From Mantis religiosa (taxonomy: Eukaryota > Arthropoda > Insecta > Mantodea > Mantidae): a DNA stretch of 64,000 nt. Location of the stretch: the NCBI GenBank assembly GCA_030765055.1, contig CM060953.1:11703045-11767044 (forward strand), in the 5' to 3' direction. A program made the position numbers and the translations under genes. The notes under the pieces are model-generated. The model was not told the DNA's origin, did no database searches, and saw only the letters and a program-made list of their open reading frames with translations. Of the stretch, positions 32,829 to 44,324 are shown piece after piece (within the stretch, counting starts at the first letter, position 1; the number at the start of each line of letters is the position of its first letter).

Positions 32829-33334
32829 CAATACAAGAAATAAAGGGAACTTAACAAAACCAACAGTGAACACTTCTACTTATGGCCTGAACAGCTTAAC
32901 CTCACACGTCATCAACTTATATAATGCGCTGCCACTGGAACTGAAAGGCTGCAGGAACATAAAAGGTTTTAAAAGGAAAGTTGCTGAAAATTTACTGAAG
33001 GCATAAATTGATAGCTGATAAAGTGTTACACATTTATAGCTGGTTTGAAAGTTGAACTGTTTAAAAATTAATATGGATTAATGTCCCATAGAATATGTGG
33101 CTTCTATTTTTCTGTTAAGTTCTTTTTACTATTATTTTTTTAGTTATAGTGATGTCTGTATCTTTGTATGTTTCATATATGCTATTCTTGTACGGTAATT
33201 CATTCCTATTATGAAACTGTAATATAAGTATTGTTAAGGACTGTTTGCCATCATTTTATATATTTTTGTACTGTTCCCTAGCATGAGCTATGGCTCTGGG
33301 AACCTTTTCAGATAACAATAAATAAATAAAAAAA
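32240..33334 (+). pseudogene. LINE ORF2 C-terminus with microsatellite, plus 3' tail
   Basis: Readable: KITYLGLILDSTLTWKDHI (post-RT domain, F-YLG-LD-L-W), then (shifted) LEVLQNRALKIIYNLPF and ILPLQVNIELSLIIYLHKIK, and the end HVINLYNALPLELKGCRNIKGFKRK, stop at 33,006. This layout is typical of the C-terminus of Jockey/CR1-type LINEs. An (ACAAAC)n-(CA)n-(TA)n tract (32,735-32,829) lies in frame inside it. The element ends in a TAAA-rich tail (33,317-33,334). Confidence 0.75.
32735..32829 (+). repeat. (ACAAAC)n (CA)n (TA)n microsatellite
   Basis: Compound tract inside the LINE coding remnant. The downstream reading frame (TRNKGNLTKP) still continues after it. Confidence 0.95.
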
Positions 33335-33349
33335 GCCAGCTCTAACTCT

Positions 33350-33545
33350 CTTTTTTTTTTCTGTAGTGTGGTCAACCTTAAAAAACACAGTTCAGCAAAA
33401 TAGCGTGTAAGATAAGCGAATATATCACAAGTAACGTTGCATCCTCTGAAAACATTTCTTAGTTTTGCCCACGTCAACTCAATTGCATTCAGATCACAGT
33501 TATACGGAGATGTCCCCTTTCGAGAGCCATAACATCCACAAATGT
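33350..33545 (-). pseudogene. Tc1-like DDE transposase C-terminal fragment
   Basis: The minus strand encodes SPYNCDLNAIELTWAKLRNV, resembling the conserved PYHCELNPIE-W segment that holds the last catalytic acidic residue in an insect Tc1-like transposase family. The same family appears at 49,580-50,711 and 57,200-57,530. Only this piece is present, sandwiched between two LINE 3' ends. Confidence 0.6.
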
Positions 33546-33574
33546 TCATACAAATATATATCATTTTCAAGTAA

Positions 33575-34022
33575 ATGCTGATGTACACTCATAACAATGA
33601 TAAACTGACAATTCGAGCGCACCAAACGAGCCTTTATGAAGGAAGCTGTAACTACAAAGTGATAATGTTATATAATAAACTTCCAAATTCATTTAAACAA
33701 GCTGCATCATTAAAACACTTTAAGAATAAGGTTAAGAAATTTTTGCATGCACACTGTTTTTATACGTTAATGAATTTTTAGAACTATAATCATGTAAATG
33801 AGCACTGGGAGCATAGTACATTCACAAACCTGTAATATTTATATTATGACATTTCTTGTAGTAAATTAATCTATGCAAATACCACATGAAACAATAGAAA
33901 AGCTGCTTACTGTGTATATTGTATGTAATCAATTTGACTTTATGTATACTGTATTTATACATTTTGACGTGTCTCATAACATGTATATGTTGCCAAGGAC
34001 GAACTAAAATTCTAATTCTAAC
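33575..34022 (+). pseudogene. LINE 3' end, second family
   Basis: Codes for the very end of a LINE protein: YKVIMLYNKLPNSFKQAASL, then KHFKNKVKKFL, stop near 33,781. About 240 bp of 3' UTR follow and end in repeated ATTCTA near 34,010-34,022. An ATTCTA-type tail is characteristic of CR1/L2-like LINEs. It is 5'-truncated. Confidence 0.65.
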
Positions 34023-34024
34023 AT

Positions 34025-35336
34025 ACGATTGTTGTAAACTGGTTAGCTAATTAACCTCGTACGAGGTGAATCGTTTGCCCCTCAGAGCCTTTTTAAGGGA
34101 GCCAAAAATGACGTAATCACAGGTAAAGAGGTCTGGACTGTATTGAGGGTACCCGAGAATCTCAATTTTGAATTTTTAGCGGAATGCCGCGACTGTGTTG
34201 AAATGAAATGAAATGTGTAGTGTTTAACGCCCGCTTTTACTATATACGGCACCGCAGGCGATGACAGTGATGATACATGAGATCAAGATGGAGCACCGGT
34301 GGAATGAGATAGCGGGGAAAACAGAAGATTCCGAAGAAAACCCACCCCAGCACCGTGTTGTCCACCATAATTCTCACTTTGCGCCTGTGATCGAACCCCG
34401 GCCGCTTTGGTGAGAGCCAAGCGGTCTAACCACTGAACCACGGCGCGGCACCGACTGTGTTGGTTGTATAAGGAAGTCCCACGGGTGAGATTGCCTGGTT
34501 GTTTTGATTTGATCGCTTGGCGAAGGTTGGTCAAGGATTGCGAGTAACGCTGAGCATTCACTGTTGTCCCGTGCTGCAGGAAGTGTATCAGAAGGGGAGC
34601 ATCATGGTCAAAGAAGGACGTCAGCATAACCTTTCCTACACGTGTGTGGATGTCTTTGGCTTTCTTTGGTGGTGGTGACCCTGGAGGTTTCCATGGAGAC
34701 TTTGTCGCTCTGACACCATGAGACATCTCCAGCCGCCACTCGTGCCAGGAACTCATTCCCTTCCCTAGCATGATGCTACAGATGACCAAGACAGTGGGCC
34801 ATTGACATGCTTCCTGGTGTGGTTGAAGACTGTAGGGCACCCATTGGGCACACACTTTGCGCAAGAGCAGTCGTTCGTTCATGATGGTGTGAACACTCCC
34901 GACGCTCAATCCGACTTCGGCGGTTATGGCTTTCACTGTAATTCGGGGTCCTGGGTAATGAGTGCATTAACCAGCTGGGCTGTGATGCTCCAGACCTTGC
35001 ATCATCGGCTAACAACACCCGTGCTCCTCGTGTCATGCCTTGACCCTTGCAAGGGACGTGCAGTGTTCGCCGTACACTTGTGACATTTGTCGATGAATGT
35101 CCGTTAACCCTACTCCTTCCACTGTCAGAATACGAACACACCTCTTTGCTCTTCTTTTGACGCCTCCACTTCACTGTTTGCAATGCGACTAGCAGCGTTC
35201 GACGATTGATGCATGCTCCTGCTAGGTTTGAATAGTCACGTGACGTGCACGCATACCGTCCAGCTATGTCTGTGAACTTTTACTTCAAATTTTTTGTATC
35301 TTGATTAGGTACTAAACTTTTGAGACCACCCTCGTA
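34025..35336 (-). mobile_element. mariner-like element, second lineage, cut by a SINE
   Basis: The right terminus on the plus strand is AAACTTTTGAGACCACCCTC plus GTA, a mariner-type end. The minus strand encodes ITAEVGLSVGSVHTIMNERL (HTH linker), then degraded catalytic parts: KAKDIHTRVGKVMLTSFFDH and VNAQRYSQSLTNLRQAIKSK. Beyond the SINE (34,201-34,451) it continues with YPQYSPDLFTCDYVIFGSLK, holding the last catalytic Asp. The left end is lost near 34,030 against a LINE tail. Inactive. Confidence 0.78.
34201..34451 (-). mobile_element. tRNA-derived SINE, family 1, with target duplication
   Basis: The minus strand starts with a tRNA-like head (A box CGTGGTTCAGTGG, B box GGGGTTCGATC) and ends in (CATTT)n. 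It is flanked by CGACTGTGTTG at 34,190-34,200 and 34,452-34,462, an exact 11-bp target duplication. It sits inside the mariner coding remnant. The relative at 11,258-11,595 has an internal insertion of about 110 bp. Confidence 0.9.
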
Positions 35337-35338
35337 AT

Positions 35339-36663
35339 CAGTGGCGGCTGGTGGGTTAAATTATTGGTGGTGCACAAATGAAAAATAAAATACAGAGTAG
35401 TAATGACTCACCTATTTATACAGATTCTCTGCTCTACTCTCCTTAGACCTGGCGAATCTATCGATAACTTTTGCGTTGAAGTCGCTGATCTTCATAACAA
35501 AATCTCTCTCAATTGAAAGCATTGCTAATGCTGTCAATCGGTCCTGTGACATTGTGTTCCTAAGGAAACTTTTTATTCTTTTTAAAGTTGAGAAACAACA
35601 TTGTGCTTCAGCGGTAGACATTGGCATAATTAACAGTACTCGGAGGAGTTTGACATATTCGCTGAATGTAGCACATAAATTGTTTTCCTTAATGAAGTCC
35701 ATCAAGCACAAACCGCCGGACATTCCACGAAATTCCTCTCGACCGTAAATTACATTCAGTTCTCTACGAATTTTTGTTCCAATGATAAAAGGATAGAACC
35801 TTATTGTTTCTCTAAGGGAATCCTCTGGAAATGTCTTAGAAATTTTCTTGATGAAACAAAGTTGAGGCTACCAGATGCCTCGTGAAGCTAAATCTGTCCT
35901 TTGCTTCTCTAAGAATGTCACATACTTCAAGAGCTTCTCTTCTTTTCACATCATGATCTTCTATTCTTCTCCTCTTAATTGCAGTTTCTTCGTGTTCTTC
36001 GATATCCACGCTATTTCTTACCTTTTGCACTTCCCTTTTAAATGCGTTTAGCTGGGCGATGACAAATGTTGCATTGCAGTCTCGTTTCTGCAGCTGATTG
36101 TACAAAATGTCCACATTTGACATGATCTTGTAGAAGAAAGACAGCCAGAATACAAAATTATAATCTTTCAAAGTGGCTATAAACCCAGAAGCCTGAACAA
36201 GTGTGGCGTTGTTGCTTAACCGAGCTCTCTTCTGAATAACCTCCATGCTTTTAATTAAATTCTCCCTGTGCTCGAAAAGCAGAGCACACAGAAGCTAAGC
36301 CTGAAGGTCACGCTATAGCCGTTGCTAAGAGTAGGAGGAGCTAGGTTTATAAACCTCCATTTAAGCAATGTATAAGAAGCCACTCTCCTGTCTTCACCTT
36401 CCCGCAACCCCCTCAGAGAGCCTACATTTGGGCGAAATCTTAGGTTAACTCTTCACTGCAAACGTGGCGGCTCCTACAGCTAATCACTGTTTATTTCGAC
36501 TTCTGCGGTCATGGGCAGCTACAGACGATAAGCGTAATTGAAACATGTTTGTACATAAAACAATGCAAACAAGTACAGCTTTAATGTGCAAAATGCAGCT
36601 GTTGTATATTCAGAATCAGTGGGTGTAGCGCAAACCTGCAACCTTATGGAGGAGCCGCCCCTA
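35339..36663 (-). mobile_element. hAT element (ZMYM1-like), non-autonomous, copy 1
   Basis: Termini CAGTGGCGGCTGGTGG (left) and GGAGGAGCCGCCCCTA (right) are imperfect inverted repeats. The flanks CTCGTAAT (35,331-35,338) and GTCGTAAT (36,664-36,671) form a 7/8 match, as expected of the 8-bp hAT target duplication. Inside are transposase remnants only. The copy at 48,251-49,553 has the same structure, so this is a family of short deletion derivatives. Confidence 0.88.
35412..36246 (-). pseudogene. hAT transposase remnant of copy 1
   Basis: Two minus-strand frames. 36,246-35,836: VQASGFIATLKDYNFVFWLS, DVDIEEHEETAIKRRRIE and EALEVCDILREAKDRFSFTR. 35,723-35,412: LLIMPMSTAEAQCCFSTLKR, NTMSQDRLTALAMLSIERDF and the end KVIDRFARSKESRAENLYK, the hAT C-terminal dimerisation region as in ZMYM1-like proteins. 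The N-terminal zinc finger and first catalytic part are deleted. Confidence 0.85.
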
Positions 36664-36671
36664 GTCGTAAT

Positions 36672-39600
36672 TAACCTATCCAGCATTCGACTCGCGATCT
36701 GGGAATACCCGTGGAAAAGTCTATGGGTCATGCAGGTTGGCCACGGGAATCGAACCCTGCTCTCCCGAGTGGAGACCAGAGAAGAAACTGCCTGAGCCTA
36801 CGCCTTCACTCAGAAAATCTTAAAACCTGCATTTACAATCAATGTAATGTCTAAGCAACCTACTATTTACTGAAAATCGTTTCTGTCAACGTTTTTGTAG
36901 TTTAACTGTTGGAATTTAAGGAGTTGGTTTTTGTAACAATACTTTCTTAAAGAATGTAAGGGAACGCGACGTGATAGCAAACAGAGAACAAGTGAATGTG
37001 TGACCGCTGTTGTCGCTTTGATACTTCGATTGCCAAAACCAACTTGAATATGGATTTTACGTTATTATTGAAAGTATGGTGGTTAATGTTTTTTACGCGG
37101 GATGCACAATGAATGAAAGCCAACAGCTTATAAATATGCCACACGAAACAACAACAAAAAATATAATGAAACGGAAGAGTGCGCAAACGCTCGTTTTACA
37201 CAGAGCCAACATAATCTAGGCTGTCTGACACTCATATCATCAGCCAATCATCGCGGCCTAATACCCAAACGAGTTTGTCACATTATTCAAACCAATTTAA
37301 AAACTTCAATGATAATAAACGGGGTCAGCAGCGCTCTGCATGCAGCCCGCTCGCTTTACATCTGCTTCGCGAATGCAATTACAAAGCAAATGAGAATTTT
37401 AAAAATAGAGTGCTGATTGCTGATAGCCATTTTTAAAAAATCAATATGTTCCAAACAAAAACTTTACGAGAGAGAACCTGAAAAGAATTAGTTGCAAATG
37501 CAGTGCGTCCGAAATCGAACTGTGGAAGTGCTTCCTGTTGTGTTTATGGGAGACAAATTTTAATGTAAATTCATATTTGTTCTCTGCAGGTAATGTATAT
37601 TAGTGCGTGGGGCAAATATTACCGAATGGCTCGTCTCGTCTCCTCTCCAAAGGTTTCAGTCCGAATTCCTTTCATAATAATCCTAACCTAAGGACTCCTG
37701 AATCAAAAAAAAGGTCTTTTTTTCAAGTGGAGGAAAAATCCATTTATGGACTAACCCCGACTGTACTGGGATGGTGCAGCCGGGAGTGTGAGCTTCACCC
37801 GAAAGTACTACCCACTAAAAAACCTCCACCGGAGGGAAGTCAGGTGAGGAATTCCAGCAGTACCGCTATATGCACCTGCGGATTCATGGAGAGCGTGTAG
37901 AGGTTGGCCGTATGGCCTGGCCAAGGTGAGATTGGACGCTAGGACATAAGCATGGCCGAAGCCCTGAATATGCCCTCGCGGATTCGTGGTGAGGGATGTA
38001 GTTGGGTGTATTGTCGTTTCCAACAGGAAACACCGTCCTAACATAGTGGTTGCGTCCTCAATGATAGAGGAAATTGTCATGTGTGAGTTATACTACTTTA
38101 TTTGCATTAGTTTATAGTTCTTAGTTAATGTACTGTCTACCCTGAGAGGGTAGAACGTGTCATTAAGGCTAGTGGTGGTCGCTAAGATAGCGTTAGTCAT
38201 GCATTATCTTTACATGTAAAATTAGTGTGTATAATGTATAATTGTTAGTTCTATGTGTAAGCTACGTCTAGTATGAAGTTGATTCTAAGTTGAATTTGTT
38301 CGCATCAGATTGATCATAACCATTGTTCATAGCGATTGTCGTGTAAGTATGGGGGGAGGGGGTTGCCTCCACACCATAGCCGCCTTGACTAAGAGCAAGG
38401 ACTTGTGGAACTGCCAAATGTCAGGGTGTCGTGTAGTCATGGGTAATCTTACTACTTCTATGGAAGTCTTACGAGAGTGTTAAGATACTCTTGGATGTCT
38501 ATCTCTGGATCTCCCATCCCTATGGTCCTATCAAATATGGACAGCGGTCTTTTGTGTTTATTGTATTCGGTTTCGTAATTGCCTAGTTGCTGTATTAGTC
38601 CGTTAGTGTTTTTATCTTTGCGCTTATATAGTTTGAAGCTGAGTCGAGAACGTCCGTGTTTTATCTGTGAGCTACGGAACTGAAAAAGGTGAAGTCGATA
38701 CTTACAGTATCCTCCAAGGATGCGACACGATTTTCAGGAAAACTCCTAATCCACAGATCATCCTTTATATAAAGATGTATAATTTTTTTTTTTTTTAATT
38801 TGATTAAGAAACCAAACGATTAAGACATTTTCATCACAAATGCAATTCAGGCTCATGACCATACAGAGCTGCCATCTACCTTTCATGTGATGAAATATCA
38901 AACAAATTGGGATATGCCAAAGCTTTCATTTACTATGTTTAAAATTTTTCCGAAATAAAAACGTTCACATCCTCAAAGTAAAAATGACTTATTCTAATTA
39001 TCAGTGCTTTATTTATGATCGTTTTATTTAGGATTCATGGCGTTCTAGTGAACGTCAGTGAACATGGTGCCTTCTACAGATGCTATTCCTGAATCCCAAA
39101 GGAAACAAAAAGAGTGATAAAGGCAAACTGAATGGGTGATAAACAGAAGAAAGTTGACGACTAAAAATCTGAAGATCTGGAATCAAGTATTTGATGTTAA
39201 ATGAAACAAAAGTCTATTTTACACCGTTTTTTATTTTGTATATTTTGTTCTAATAAAGAACACAAATCCAAAGAAACTATTACAGTGTTTCAAAAATTTT
39301 GCACAGAAACTTGACATTAATTAATTTAAATGCCCAGAAAATATCAAGCCTTAGAGTTAATTACTTTTTAAGTTTTGAAAAAAAAAACAGAAAATGACAT
39401 CTCAAAATGAACTTTGGTTGTGATATACCGTTATTATTCCAAGCGTCTGGATTTATATCTTGATTTTCCTGGGAAAAACTTCTTATTCGTCCTCATTCTG
39501 GATAACGTTTACATATTTACATAAAACAGTAACGAATATGTCTAATTGAAATACACAAATTATGTCCAATATATATTTGCGAATATTCTTCTTTGCTGGC

Positions 39601-40124
39601 TTGAATAGTAGCGGAACATGAGGTAAGCCCGGGAATCCAAGAAAACATGAACAAAACTTTGGTGTCGTAATGTATTTAATATCAGAAATCATGTCTGATC
39701 ATGATCAGATACTTGTCAAGCATTGCGGTGAAGTCGGTGATTGAATATAATTTGCGCTCACAACATTTATTTGCGCAACAGGAAAGAGAGTAACCTGGTC
39801 ATGACGAGCATTTTTATTCTGAAGCGACTAGAGTAAAAACCAGTTTCCTATGTTAACAGGTTGCAGAGATATGAATGTGCTTTGAATTCGACTTTTAAGA
39901 GGAGCTCTGTTAAAGATGTATGTGTCAAAATCCATTCGATACTGTTTTGTTTATTGTGTCAGCTTGTGACTGAAGAAAGAAAAGAGAACAGCTTGGCTAG
40001 AATAAACAACTGAATGTCTTAGGCTATTATAGCTTCAGTTCGGATTTCTGCTTTCGTGTTTACGGTGGCAATTTCTGTTCCCGTAATTGAATTCTTCTGT
40101 TTATGTGGAGTTGTTTTAGAGATG
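36672..40124. other. 3.4 kb with no recognised gene
   Basis: Both strands read without a domain that I can name. 36,680-36,800 contains a weak tRNA-like B-box word (GGGAATCGAACCC on plus). 37,740-38,050 is GC-richer with two similar blocks (GCGGATTCATGGAGAGCGTG and GCGGATTCGTGGTGAGGGAT). The remainder is AT-rich. Confidence 0.4.
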
Positions 40125-41372
40125 TTAAGGGTATGTATGACTGAAATTTCATGAAAATCGTGAAAATTACGACTTTTTTTATTTTAATTCTATAAAATAA
40201 TTTAGACATTCCCGAATGTGAAAAATGCATAATTTGCCTCCGAACTCCATTTTTAAATGCTTATTTAAATGTTGGTGGCCTTTAAACTATGTCAGAGTCA
40301 CGCGCTCTTTTGCCTACATCCAGATTCTTTGTCTGTTTTCCGTTCTTAAATTTTCAATTCAAGAAAAGAGAAATAAGGCTTTAGAAGACAAAATAGTTCC
40401 TAAAATGTTGCCAATATATCAGAGGCTGGCTTCTACAACATTACTAGAGAGGTGCAAAACAGGAAAAACACAGAATGTCAATGAATCTTTGCATCATGTC
40501 ATATGGAATAAGTGCCCAAAGGAAGTTTTCATATCAAAACAAAAATTGGATCTTGCTGTTATTAAAAGCATCAGTGAGTTTAACATGGGTAGTCTTAAGT
40601 CATTGGAGCTGCAGCAAAATATCAGAGGTGAAAGTGTAGTAGACTCAGCAAGGAAAACTTCAGTGCAGCGAGATCAGACTCGTATCCTGCAAAGCAAGAA
40701 GCGAAGTTGTGCAGAAGAAAAGCAACATCTAAAGAAGAAAAAGGTGGAAAAAGCAGCAACCGAAGAGAGGAAAAAGAAATCTGAGGGTCCAACCTATCAG
40801 CCTGGTGGAATTTAATGTGAGTTATGCAATCAAATCTTTAATCGCTGTTTTCTCAATGTTCATATTTTCAGCATTTTTCTTCCTGTAAAATGCTCCTTGC
40901 GATGCAGTTTTTGTACTACATTCATGAAATTTCCTACACAGGTTCAGAATATCATGAGGAATGGAAATTGCCCTAGGTTTTATTGTGAAATGTATATAAG
41001 CATATATTTTTAATTTTTAAACACAAAACTTACAGTTTTTTAGACAAAAAAAGAATATTTGTAAATTAAAAAAATTTTGTGACCTAAACTAAAGGAGACA
41101 CAGAAAAACCCAGAGCAATTTCAAAAAGTATGTGTATTATGAACACAGGGTTAAAATATTAAACCAAAATTCAAAATATTTTGTCGCAAGGGACTTTTTT
41201 AGTGACGTAACAAAAAACATACAAAATTTATCATAATTTCTAAACTGCTGGAGAAAAATGGTTTAAATTTAGGTTGTTACATGTTTACATTATACTACAC
41301 CTATGGTGTAAATTTGAAAAAGCTAGCATTATTAGTTCAGAGTTTGGAAATTTCAGTCATACATACCCTTAA
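40125..41372 (+). mobile_element. TTAA-bounded DNA transposon derivative, copy 1
   Basis: TTAA, then GGGTATGTATGACTGAAATT, at the left (40,125) is mirrored by AATTTCAGTCATACATACCC plus TTAA at the right (to 41,372): terminal inverted repeats of at least 20 bp with TTAA target duplication. TTAA duplication is known for piggyBac and Kolobok; the coding part fits the latter better. It carries one 196-aa frame. The inverted sister copy at 55,683-56,935 is nearly identical. Confidence 0.9.
40225..40815 (+). pseudogene. C-terminal transposase remnant of the TTAA element
   Basis: The 196-aa frame reads KIVPKMLPIYQRLASTTLLE, then CKTGKTQNVNESLHHVIWNK (the NES-HH-IW block), KLDLAVIKSISEFNMGSLKS and a Lys-rich end. 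I recall similar sequences as the C-terminus of large insect proteins annotated as Mutator-like or Kolobok transposases. The catalytic Asp/Glu parts are missing. The start at 40,225 is arbitrary, since homology to the sister begins around ALEDKIVPK. In the sister a frameshift falls in ISKQK. Confidence 0.65.
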
Positions 41373-42600
41373 TAATATTCTTTGATCGATTAGTCAAAAT
41401 GTCTTGACTGCTACAGCAATACCGTATAAAGTGTTTTCATTTCATCTTGTTACTGCATATAGCTTCTGCCTGCCCTTTGATATATGGCAGCGTCGCGCTT
41501 TGCTATTAGTGCTCAACCTTCAGCCGCCATCAACTTTTGCGACTACCATACATTACAAAGGTTTTTCTTCAACATGCAATAAATCCACTAGATCACGTGA
41601 GACCGGCATGAACGCGCTATTTATGACTGATAAGCATGGGAACAAGAAGTTAAATGACTTGATGACAGATGGCACCATGCTCCAATAATACATGCATCCC
41701 GCTTAACTGCACATAACCCATTTCCCTATATATTCATAACTTTCTCAAATAGAAAGTCCATTCACAGATAATTCACTACAGTGTCTCGTGCATGTCTACT
41801 AAAATTGTATATTTTTGCGTACAATATAACGTTTTCTCTACTTAAAAAGTAAAAGTAGTAATCTACAAGGATTTTCTCATACATTTCTCCCTTAAACCAA
41901 CAAAAAGCCCTAGAAATAATGGACTACAGTAAAACTAAATAATTCAATTGCACACACAATAGCACCTACTGTAAAACCAGCCACCAGAAAGCACATCCTC
42001 AAAATATTAGAGTGACTTAACTTTTTCAGCAGGATACTTGTTCGCTTTATGACGAAGTCCGTGGTCCTATTGAGGATGTCCGGACTCCGTGGTTTCAGAC
42101 AAAACAGACTTCGCCAGTTGCCAAAATCGATGTCTCCTCCGACCCAACCCCCTTCTCTCAAAACCGTCACGTGACCTACTTCCACTAATAGCCTTCGCTC
42201 AAGAGGAGAGACTAAACGGCCGAATTTGCTACTAAATTATAGTGCACATCGCAATTCCCTCTTTAATTTGATTGCAAGCAAAATACTTACTATGTGACAA
42301 TAATAAAATGAATTGAGTTTGACTTTTTTTTATTTAAGAACTATTTTTTAACTTTTACGGGTGTGAAAGAGCACTTCATGCTTCTCAGGGGTCTACAGAG
42401 GCTCACGTGCCGTAAACCCACGATACAGGAACACCAACTTTACTTGAACCAATGACTTTGGAAACCAGAGGTTAGCACATCACCCCCAGGCCATGAAAGA
42501 TGAAGTACGTAATGATTAGAAGGCATTTACTGAAAATTTTGCATACTTAGGCCTTTTCTAAAATCCACAAATCCTAGGCTAAGGCATACTTAAATATGTA
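41373..42600. other. No recognised gene
   Basis: Frames at 41,404-41,688 (plus) and 41,910-42,185 (minus) have no motif that I recognise. Confidence 0.4.
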
Positions 42601-42609
42601 AATACATTT

Positions 42610-43345
42610 TTCATTTATAAAGTTTACGAATTGTAAATCGCCATTGGGATATGTGATCCCGAATTTGATATTTTCTCATGGCCTACCGTGAAAATGCGAA
42701 TCACTTGGAGAGTTAAAGGCCATATCGAAATGTAACCATGGTAGCACATAGAGCATCCACGCGTAGAGCGCAAGGAGACGATAGTGTATTGTTCTGTTGG
42801 AACGAAGAAGTTAACTACCTGAGACAGTTGCCTGTGTAATACGATTGTGTTTTGTCTAAGTGACAAATTGAGCTTCTTTTATGGAAAGGAGTTATGTAAA
42901 TTGCTCCATTTCTGGCATTTTGTTATTTTTTAAGTTTAAGATAAATTTATGATAAATGTGCATTGAAATTTTTAAAGCAACTTGTACAATAAAAAATACA
43001 GGTTCTCTTACATCCATAATCGCCTTGTTTTTATTTACATTTTCCAGCGTTTAGTCATTTCACACGAAAAATGAAATGGATGAAATAATGCTGAAATGAG
43101 CCTAGAAAAATGGAGAATATTACTACGAAACCAGTGTGAGCTGGCGCTGTAGGAAATAAGCAATTCATATATGCAAAATGTGTGTGAGATACATAAAGAT
43201 ATAAATATACAAGTGTAGAAATGTGTTATTTTGTTCTCATGATTACAATATGTACTCAAATTGAATGTTACATTCCGATTCGTGTACTCCAAGTCTATCT
43301 TCCATTTGCGGGAGATTAGGGTTAGCTTCCGCTCGGAATAAAAAT
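42610..43345. repeat. Dispersed repeat R, uninterrupted copy (empty site)
   Basis: Matches 59,030-59,600 plus 60,985-61,080 in inverse orientation. At about 42,852-42,860 (GTGTTTTGTCTAAGTGACAA) it runs straight through the point where the other copy carries the THAP element. Its segment around 43,040-43,115 (reverse complement of a CATTATTTCATCCATTTCAT block) is related to part of satellite A. Confidence 0.78.
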
Positions 43346-43349
43346 CAAA

Positions 43350-43880
43350 ATGGAAGCATATATAAAATTCTTAATTTAAAAACTTAACATTTAAAAATCT
43401 AGAATACGCACGCTTCAATATAAGGTAAAAGCTTTCATTTTTACGTGACAAATACGGCTTTTGTGAAAGGCTTTAAACATATTAAATTCACCTGCGCTTA
43501 GGTTATTCCTTTCAATATAAATATATACGGTTTTGAGGTTATGAGTCACGAATTTATCATACTTTACAATGGTATTACATCCCTTAATAACTAATAGATA
43601 GGTCCCGGAAGTTGCTGACCTAAAAATTCTCTGAAACTGAGCTATATAATGTCCTTAAAATATAAAAAAAATGCACATAAAATGTAAAAAAAATGTCCTA
43701 ACGAAAATTAACATTTTCTTTGATAATAATAAACAATAACTGTCACAGACAAATAATAAATATATGGTTCGAATAACCACATTTTAAGATTAACTTTCTT
43801 AGTAAATAATGCAATTATTGCTTATAAATAATAAATATATTCAAAATTCATTTTCAATTTTATAAAATACGAAAATATAC
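43350..43880. other. No recognised gene; very AT-rich
   Basis: No frame or motif seen. Confidence 0.45.
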
Positions 43881-44138
43881 GTTACTGTATCATTAGCCAA
43901 AACATACCTTACTTAACGTTGCAGAATACCACCATGGTCATCAAGTTATCAAAAATAAACGAACGGCAGTTGTCAGTTAAAACTGTTTTATACTTTGAGA
44001 AACTTCTCTCCACTTCCACAGACGTTATAGCTGCATATTTGAAAAAAACTATATCACTGCCTGCTAAACCCTGTTCAAAAATACCAGTTCTGAAAATTTC
44101 TCCTGACAAGATATCGGCAATCTGACAAACTGTTTAGT

Positions 44139-44151
44139 ATTCTTTATTTTT
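44139..44151 (+). repeat. 13-bp target duplication, left
   Basis: ATTCTTTATTTTT, identical to 47,384-47,396. The two copies bracket the SINE E/satellite E array inside the host hAT. Confidence 0.9.
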
Positions 44152-44324
44152 TAAAGGGTAGAGCAAGAATGAAAAATGCAATGCTATAGCCGGGATTTGA
44201 ACCACGGATCTTCTGAATTTTTCTCTCTGACTCTACCCTTTCATAGTGCGTCCTACACACGGCTAATGTGAAAGAACAATTAATTTCCATTAATTGTACC
44301 TAATAGTGGTCCGAACTATAAAGC

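Noticed and set aside
32630..32863. Cys/Val/Leu-rich minus-strand frame
   Set aside because: Antisense of the CA/TA microsatellite inside a LINE.
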